Positions 60,232-64,000 of a stretch of 64,000 nucleotides of DNA are shown piece by piece. The notes under the pieces were generated by a model, which saw nothing but the letters and a program-made list of their open reading frames with translations, was not told where the DNA came from and ran no database searches. The stretch comes from Mycobacterium seoulense (GTDB lineage: Bacteria > Actinomycetota > Actinomycetes > Mycobacteriales > Mycobacteriaceae): the NCBI RefSeq assembly GCF_010731595.1, contig NZ_AP022582.1, positions 3,968,001 to 4,032,000 on the forward strand, written 5' to 3'. Each line of letters opens with the position of its first letter. Positions within the stretch are counted from its first letter, which is position 1. The position numbers and the translations under genes are program-made.

Positions 60232-63219
60232 GTGGTACCGGTGACATGGGGTAGCGAACTGATAGTGGGTCCCGCGAACCGGGTGATCGCGACCGTGCAG
60301 AACGGTGTCGAGGTGCTGCGGTTCGGCGGCTTCCAGACCGGATCGCGTCCGTCGCCGTTTCAGATCGTGGAGCGGTGCGAGATGTACCGGCTACGACGCT
60401 ACTTCCCAGACGGCGCGAACGATCCGTCCCGGCTCCCGGTAGTCCTTGTGCCGCCGATGATGATGTCGGCCAACGTGTTTGACGTCACCAGAGACCAGGG
60501 CGCGGTCGGAGTCCTGCATGATCTCGGTGTGGACCCGTGGGTGGTGGACTTCGGCTCACCGGACCGGGAAGCCGGTGGGCTCGAACGCACGTTGAGCGAC
60601 CATGTCGTCGCGCTGAGCCGCGTAATCGACTCGGTACACGCACACACCGGCCGCAAGGTGCATTTGGCGGGCTACTCGCAAGGCGGCTTGTTCTGCTATC
60701 AAACCGCGGCCTACCGACGTTCCGAGGGCCTGGCCAGCGTCATCACATTCGGTGCCGCCGTCGATTCGCTCAGCGGTCTGCCGTTCGGAATTCCCGCGGC
60801 CCTGGCGGGCCGCGGCGCCCAACTGATCGCCGACCACGTGTTCAACCGGCTCTGGGTGTCCGAATGGATGGCCCGTACCGGGTTTCAACTTCTCGACCCG
60901 ATCAAGACGATCCGGGCGAGATTGAACTTTCTCCGGCAACTCCATGACCGAGAGGCGTTGCTGCCCAGGGAACAGCAACGCCGCTTCCTCGAGGCGGAGG
61001 GCTGGGTGGCATGGTCGGGTCCCGCGGTCGCCGAACTGTTACGACAGTTCGTGGTCCATAACCGCATGATGGCCGGCGGCGCCGTGATCGATGGCACGTT
61101 GATCACGCTCGCCGAAATCACCTGTCCGGTCCTCGCTTTCGTCGGCGAAATCGACGACATCGGCCAACCCGCGTCCGTGCGCGGAATCCGGCGAGCCGCA
61201 CCCCGCGCCGAGGTGTCCGAGGTGCTGTTGCGGGCAGGTCACTTCGGGCTCGTGGTCGGATCGACCGCCGCCACGCAGACCTGGCCCACCGTCGGTCAAT
61301 GGGTGCTGTGGCAAGACGGCCGAGGGCCCAGGCCCGGCGGCGTGCATGCGATGGACGCCGACCCCAGCGTCGGGATCGAGGGCGCTGTCGGGCTGTCCTC
61401 GCGGATCGGTCACTCGGCGGGTGCGCTGGCCGAACTGGGCATCGGCGTCGGCTTGGGGTTGGCCGACGTCGCGGTGGGGGCGGCGCGCAGCGGCCGGGAG
61501 ATCGCCGGGGAGGCCATGCGTACCCTGCCCCGCCTCGCCCGCCTCGGGCGGCTGCAGCCCCGTACCCGGGTGTCGTTGGGGAGCTTGATGGCCGAACAGG
61601 CGAACAGAGCACCCGAGGAGGAATGCTTCCTCTTCGAGGATCGGGTCCACACCAACGCGGCGGTTGATCACCGCATCGATGACGCGGTGCGCGTTCTCAT
61701 CGCCGTCGGTATCCGGCAGGGAGCCCACATCGGTGTGTTGATGGACACCAGCCCCAGCGCCGTGGTCGCGATCGGGGCGCTGTCGCGGCTCGGTGCGGTG
61801 GCGGTACTGCTACCCCCGGACGACGACCTCGCCGCCGCCGTCCAGCTGTGCGAGGTGGCCGACATCGTCACGGACCCATACCATCTGGCGGCGGCCGCCG
61901 CGACCGGCGCCAGGGTGCTCGTCCTCGGTCACGGCCGCGCCGCGGACCTCGGCCCGACGGAGTCGGACCCGGTCGTAGCCTTGGACCGCCCCGACCTGTC
62001 CGATGAGCGGCTGCCGCAGTGGTATCGGCCGAACCCGGGCCGGGCAAGTGATCTCGCCTTCGTGTTCTTCAGCACGACGGGAGGGCGCCGGGTGGTCAAG
62101 GAGGTCACCAATCATCGGTGGGCGCTGTCGGCCTACGGCACGGCCACTGCCGCCGCGCTCGGCCGCGGTGACACGATCTATTGCCTGACGCCGCTGCACC
62201 ATCCCTCGGGTCTGATGGTCGGCCTCGGCGGCGCGATCGCCAGCGGGTCGCGCATCGCCTTGACCCGGGGTGTCGACCCAACCCGGTTCGCCGACGAGGT
62301 CCACCGCTACGGGGTCACGGTGGTGACCTACACCTGGGCCTTGCTGCTCGAACTGGTGGAGGCGGCGTCGCCCGAGCTTGCCGAACATCATCCGATCCGC
62401 CTGTTCATCGGCGCCGGAATGCCAATCGGGCTGTGGCACAAGGTCACCGACCGATTCGCCCCGGCCCGGGTGCTGGAATTCTATGCCTCCACCGAGGGGG
62501 ACGCGGTGCTGGCCAATGTCGCCGGCACGAAGACCGGGGCCAAGGGTCGGCCGCTGCCGGGCAGCACCCAGATTCGGCTCGCCGCCTACGACGCCGCGAC
62601 GGGCGGGTTCACCGAGGATGAGCACGGTTTCGTACGACCCTGCGCGGACGACGAGGTGGGCGTGCTGCTAGCCAAGCCGCGCTCCGGACTCGATGCCGCA
62701 CGCGTGTCGATGCGCTCGGTATTCTCAGACGGAGACACGTGGATCACCACGGACCACCTATTTCGCCGCGACAGCGACGGCGACTACTGGTTCGTCGACA
62801 ACAGAAACACCGTGATCCAGTCGGTGCACGGACCGGTGTTCTGCCAGCCGATTTGCGACGCCCTCGGCGACATCACCGCGATCGACCTGGCCGTGGTCTA
62901 TCCCGTTGCCACCGACACGCACGACGTCGCGGTCGCGGCCGTGACGCTTGGCAAAGACGGCGTCCTCACCGCGGCCAGCCTGACCACCGCGTTGGGCGGC
63001 CTCCCCCGGGACCAGCGTCCCGCCATCGTTCATATTGTTGACCGCATACCGCTCACGCCCTCCTACCGCCCACTGTCGACCACACTGCGAAAGGCCGGGC
63101 TGCCGAAGTCAGGAAAATCGACCTGGTACCACAACTTCACTGACGGCCACTACCGACAATCGGCCCCCGTCGGCGGCAAGCCAAGACGTCTAGCCCCAGC
63201 AACCGCGAAAAGCGAGTAG
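60232..63219 (+). CDS. fusion: PhaC-like alpha/beta hydrolase and adenylate-forming (FadD-like) domain
   Basis: A 995-residue two-domain protein from the GTG at 60232. Residues about 1-370 form a PhaC-type alpha/beta hydrolase with the nucleophile Ser149 in GYSQGG and a late His in AGHFGLVV; polyester synthases have Cys here, so this looks like a lipase variant. Residues about 450-970 are an acyl-CoA synthetase-like domain: FSTTGGRRVVK at 614-624 stands for the phosphate loop, and FYASTEGD for motif A5. The usual Lys of motif A10 is absent (LTPSYRPLSTTLRK), so full activity is doubtful. Joint acyl transfer and hydrolysis is possible. Confidence 0.8.
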   Translation: MVPVTWGSELIVGPANRVIATVQNGVEVLRFGGFQTGSRPSPFQIVERCEMYRLRRYFPDGANDPSRLPVVLVPPMMMSANVFDVTRDQGAVGVLHDLGVDPWVVDFGSPDREAGGLERTLSDHVVALSRVIDSVHAHTGRKVHLAGYSQGGLFCYQTAAYRRSEGLASVITFGAAVDSLSGLPFGIPAALAGRGAQLIADHVFNRLWVSEWMARTGFQLLDPIKTIRARLNFLRQLHDREALLPREQQRRFLEAEGWVAWSGPAVAELLRQFVVHNRMMAGGAVIDGTLITLAEITCPVLAFVGEIDDIGQPASVRGIRRAAPRAEVSEVLLRAGHFGLVVGSTAATQTWPTVGQWVLWQDGRGPRPGGVHAMDADPSVGIEGAVGLSSRIGHSAGALAELGIGVGLGLADVAVGAARSGREIAGEAMRTLPRLARLGRLQPRTRVSLGSLMAEQANRAPEEECFLFEDRVHTNAAVDHRIDDAVRVLIAVGIRQGAHIGVLMDTSPSAVVAIGALSRLGAVAVLLPPDDDLAAAVQLCEVADIVTDPYHLAAAAATGARVLVLGHGRAADLGPTESDPVVALDRPDLSDERLPQWYRPNPGRASDLAFVFFSTTGGRRVVKEVTNHRWALSAYGTATAAALGRGDTIYCLTPLHHPSGLMVGLGGAIASGSRIALTRGVDPTRFADEVHRYGVTVVTYTWALLLELVEAASPELAEHHPIRLFIGAGMPIGLWHKVTDRFAPARVLEFYASTEGDAVLANVAGTKTGAKGRPLPGSTQIRLAAYDAATGGFTEDEHGFVRPCADDEVGVLLAKPRSGLDAARVSMRSVFSDGDTWITTDHLFRRDSDGDYWFVDNRNTVIQSVHGPVFCQPICDALGDITAIDLAVVYPVATDTHDVAVAAVTLGKDGVLTAASLTTALGGLPRDQRPAIVHIVDRIPLTPSYRPLSTTLRKAGLPKSGKSTWYHNFTDGHYRQSAPVGGKPRRLAPATAKSE

Positions 63220-63284
63220 GCCGACCCAGCCCGGACTGGTTGAGAGTCTCAACTTGATTGACGCTCTCCCTTCGGGAGCAATTG

Positions 63285-64000
63285 TCAAGACCCGTCGATC
63301 GCATCTTGGGGTGCGGCCACAACGAACCGTCGATCAGGAGCTACGCGCCATCTGGGTGCGTCGTCCCATCTGGGTGCGTCGTCTTTGTCTTCGCGGATGC
63401 GCGGGTCGCGACGCCATTGGCGGACCGCTGCGATCGCTGTCTTGAGCCCGCGGCGGCGCCCTGTCGTTAGGTCGGTCCCGGCGAAACCGGGTTCCAGGCC
63501 GGTGAACATCCGCTCGCTGCGGGTCTCAGGAGCGTCGTCGGCGGTATCGCGCAAGAAGCGGTCCGGCAGCGACAGTTTGGCGATGGTCCGCCACGCCTTG
63601 CCGTACTGCATCAGGAACGAACCCGTCGTGTAGGGGAGATCGTACTTGTCGCATATTTGTCTGACCCGCACCGAGATCTCGTGCAGCCGGTTGCTGGGCA
63701 GATCGGGGTAAAGGTGATGCTCGATCTGGAGACACAGATTGCCGGTCATGAACCGCAATGCCGGCCCAGCGTGAAAGTTGGCGCTACCCAGCAACTGGCG
63801 CAGATACCACTGACCGCGTGCCTCGGCGATAACGGCGGTCGCCGCGAATTTCTCAGCGCCATCGGGAAAATGCCCGCAGAAGATCACCGCGTAAGTCCAG
63901 AGGTTGCGGATGACGTTGGCCACCACGTTGGCCTTCAGGGTCGATTGGTAGGTCGCCGCAGGCGACAGCGATGTCAGCGCCGGGAACGCGATGTAGTCCT
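63285..64000 (-). CDS. membrane fatty acid desaturase, C-terminal part (runs off the edge)
   Basis: The C-terminal part of a second membrane desaturase, open to the window edge. It keeps the third His box QIEHHLYPDLPSNR and the typical QWYLRQLLGSANF; the first two boxes lie outside. It closely matches the 53,037-54,314 gene in DLPYTTGSF and DTADDAPETRSER. Near the end the residues DDAPRWDDAPRW come from a short tandem repeat in DNA (CCATCTGGGTGCGTCGT twice, about 63349-63383). It converges on the fusion gene. Intactness cannot be judged. Confidence 0.82.
   Translation of the reverse strand, partial: DYIAFPALTSLSPAATYQSTLKANVVANVIRNLWTYAVIFCGHFPDGAEKFAATAVIAEARGQWYLRQLLGSANFHAGPALRFMTGNLCLQIEHHLYPDLPSNRLHEISVRVRQICDKYDLPYTTGSFLMQYGKAWRTIAKLSLPDRFLRDTADDAPETRSERMFTGLEPGFAGTDLTTGRRRGLKTAIAAVRQWRRDPRIREDKDDAPRWDDAPRWRVAPDRRFVVAAPQDAIDGS

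Overview
The window reads as chromosomal DNA of a slow-growing Mycobacterium. GC is high throughout, and 20.1-41.0 kb keeps the gene order of the M. tuberculosis Rv3752c-Rv3767c neighbourhood: tadA, its associated protein, tyrA, a glycolipid-binding-like protein, proZ-proW-proV-proX, a LapA-like membrane protein, the phosphotransferase called fadE36, an alkylsulfatase, lpqH, tcrY-tcrX, and an LCM-type methyltransferase. A PE protein, a WS/DGAT acyltransferase, a DUF222/HNH protein and a 3-O-methylation-type (Rv2952-like) methyltransferase also fit the genus. I had no database, so homologies come from recognised motifs and remembered family sequences.

Layout. 0-4.5 kb: end of an ATP-dependent DNA ligase (LigC type), an HNH protein, a small conserved protein, a P450 and a Nudix hydrolase. 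4.5-15.9 kb: lipid and xenobiotic-type metabolism, with a WS/DGAT, several SDRs, a DapB-fold oxidoreductase, a TetR regulator, a 2-hydroxyacid dehydrogenase, an LLM flavin oxidoreductase, a VOC protein, an MBL hydrolase, a sulfotransferase and a DUF2237 protein. 16-20.1 kb: a PE protein and secreted proteins (GH5-like hydrolase, small lipoprotein-like protein, CAP protein), then a methyltransferase. 20.1-28.0 kb: tRNA-Ser(CGA) and the tadA-to-fadE36 block. 28.0-34.2 kb: an inserted catabolic set (phosphatase, methyltransferase, then the kinase-like/SDR/acyl-CoA dehydrogenase/TetR/quinone reductase operon). 34.2-42.7 kb: alkylsulfatase, lpqH, tcrXY, small membrane proteins, methyltransferase, a third APH-type protein and a Ser/Thr/Pro-rich membrane protein.

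At 42,815-42,861 the 3' half of a tRNA-Arg(ACG) gene stands alone on the minus strand, with unrelated DNA where its 5' half should be. This is the signature of one end of an element integrated in a tRNA gene. Everything from about 42,862 to the right edge (at least 21 kb) looks like accessory DNA. It holds an ATP-grasp ligase, a PsiD/PSD-like decarboxylase, a class I GATase, a stress-type set (CsbD, small membrane proteins, TetR, a broken HPF-like gene, a frameshifted GAF-ANTAR gene, a STAS protein), remnants of an Acg-type nitroreductase, a hydrolase-desaturase pair, an Anbu proteasome-homologue/N-formylglutamate amidohydrolase/transglutaminase cassette, an unusual alpha/beta-hydrolase plus adenylate-forming fusion, and a second desaturase running off the edge.

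The strongest candidate for something undescribed is a small regulon inside this island. Three sites with the dyad GTCAAC-N3-GTTGAC (one imperfect) sit on the -35 element of three minus-strand promoters at 48.99, 50.88 and 58.30 kb, and a TetR gene diverges from the first site. Their targets are a membrane protein/CsbD/coiled-coil operon, a decayed paralogue of that membrane protein, and the HPF-like gene. Two other notable structures are perfect operator-like palindromes next to TetR-containing operons (7,155 and 29,385) and MIRU-like repeats sitting exactly at gene junctions (20.7 kb and 38.2 kb), one of them bracketed by a 14-bp duplication that preserved both gene ends.
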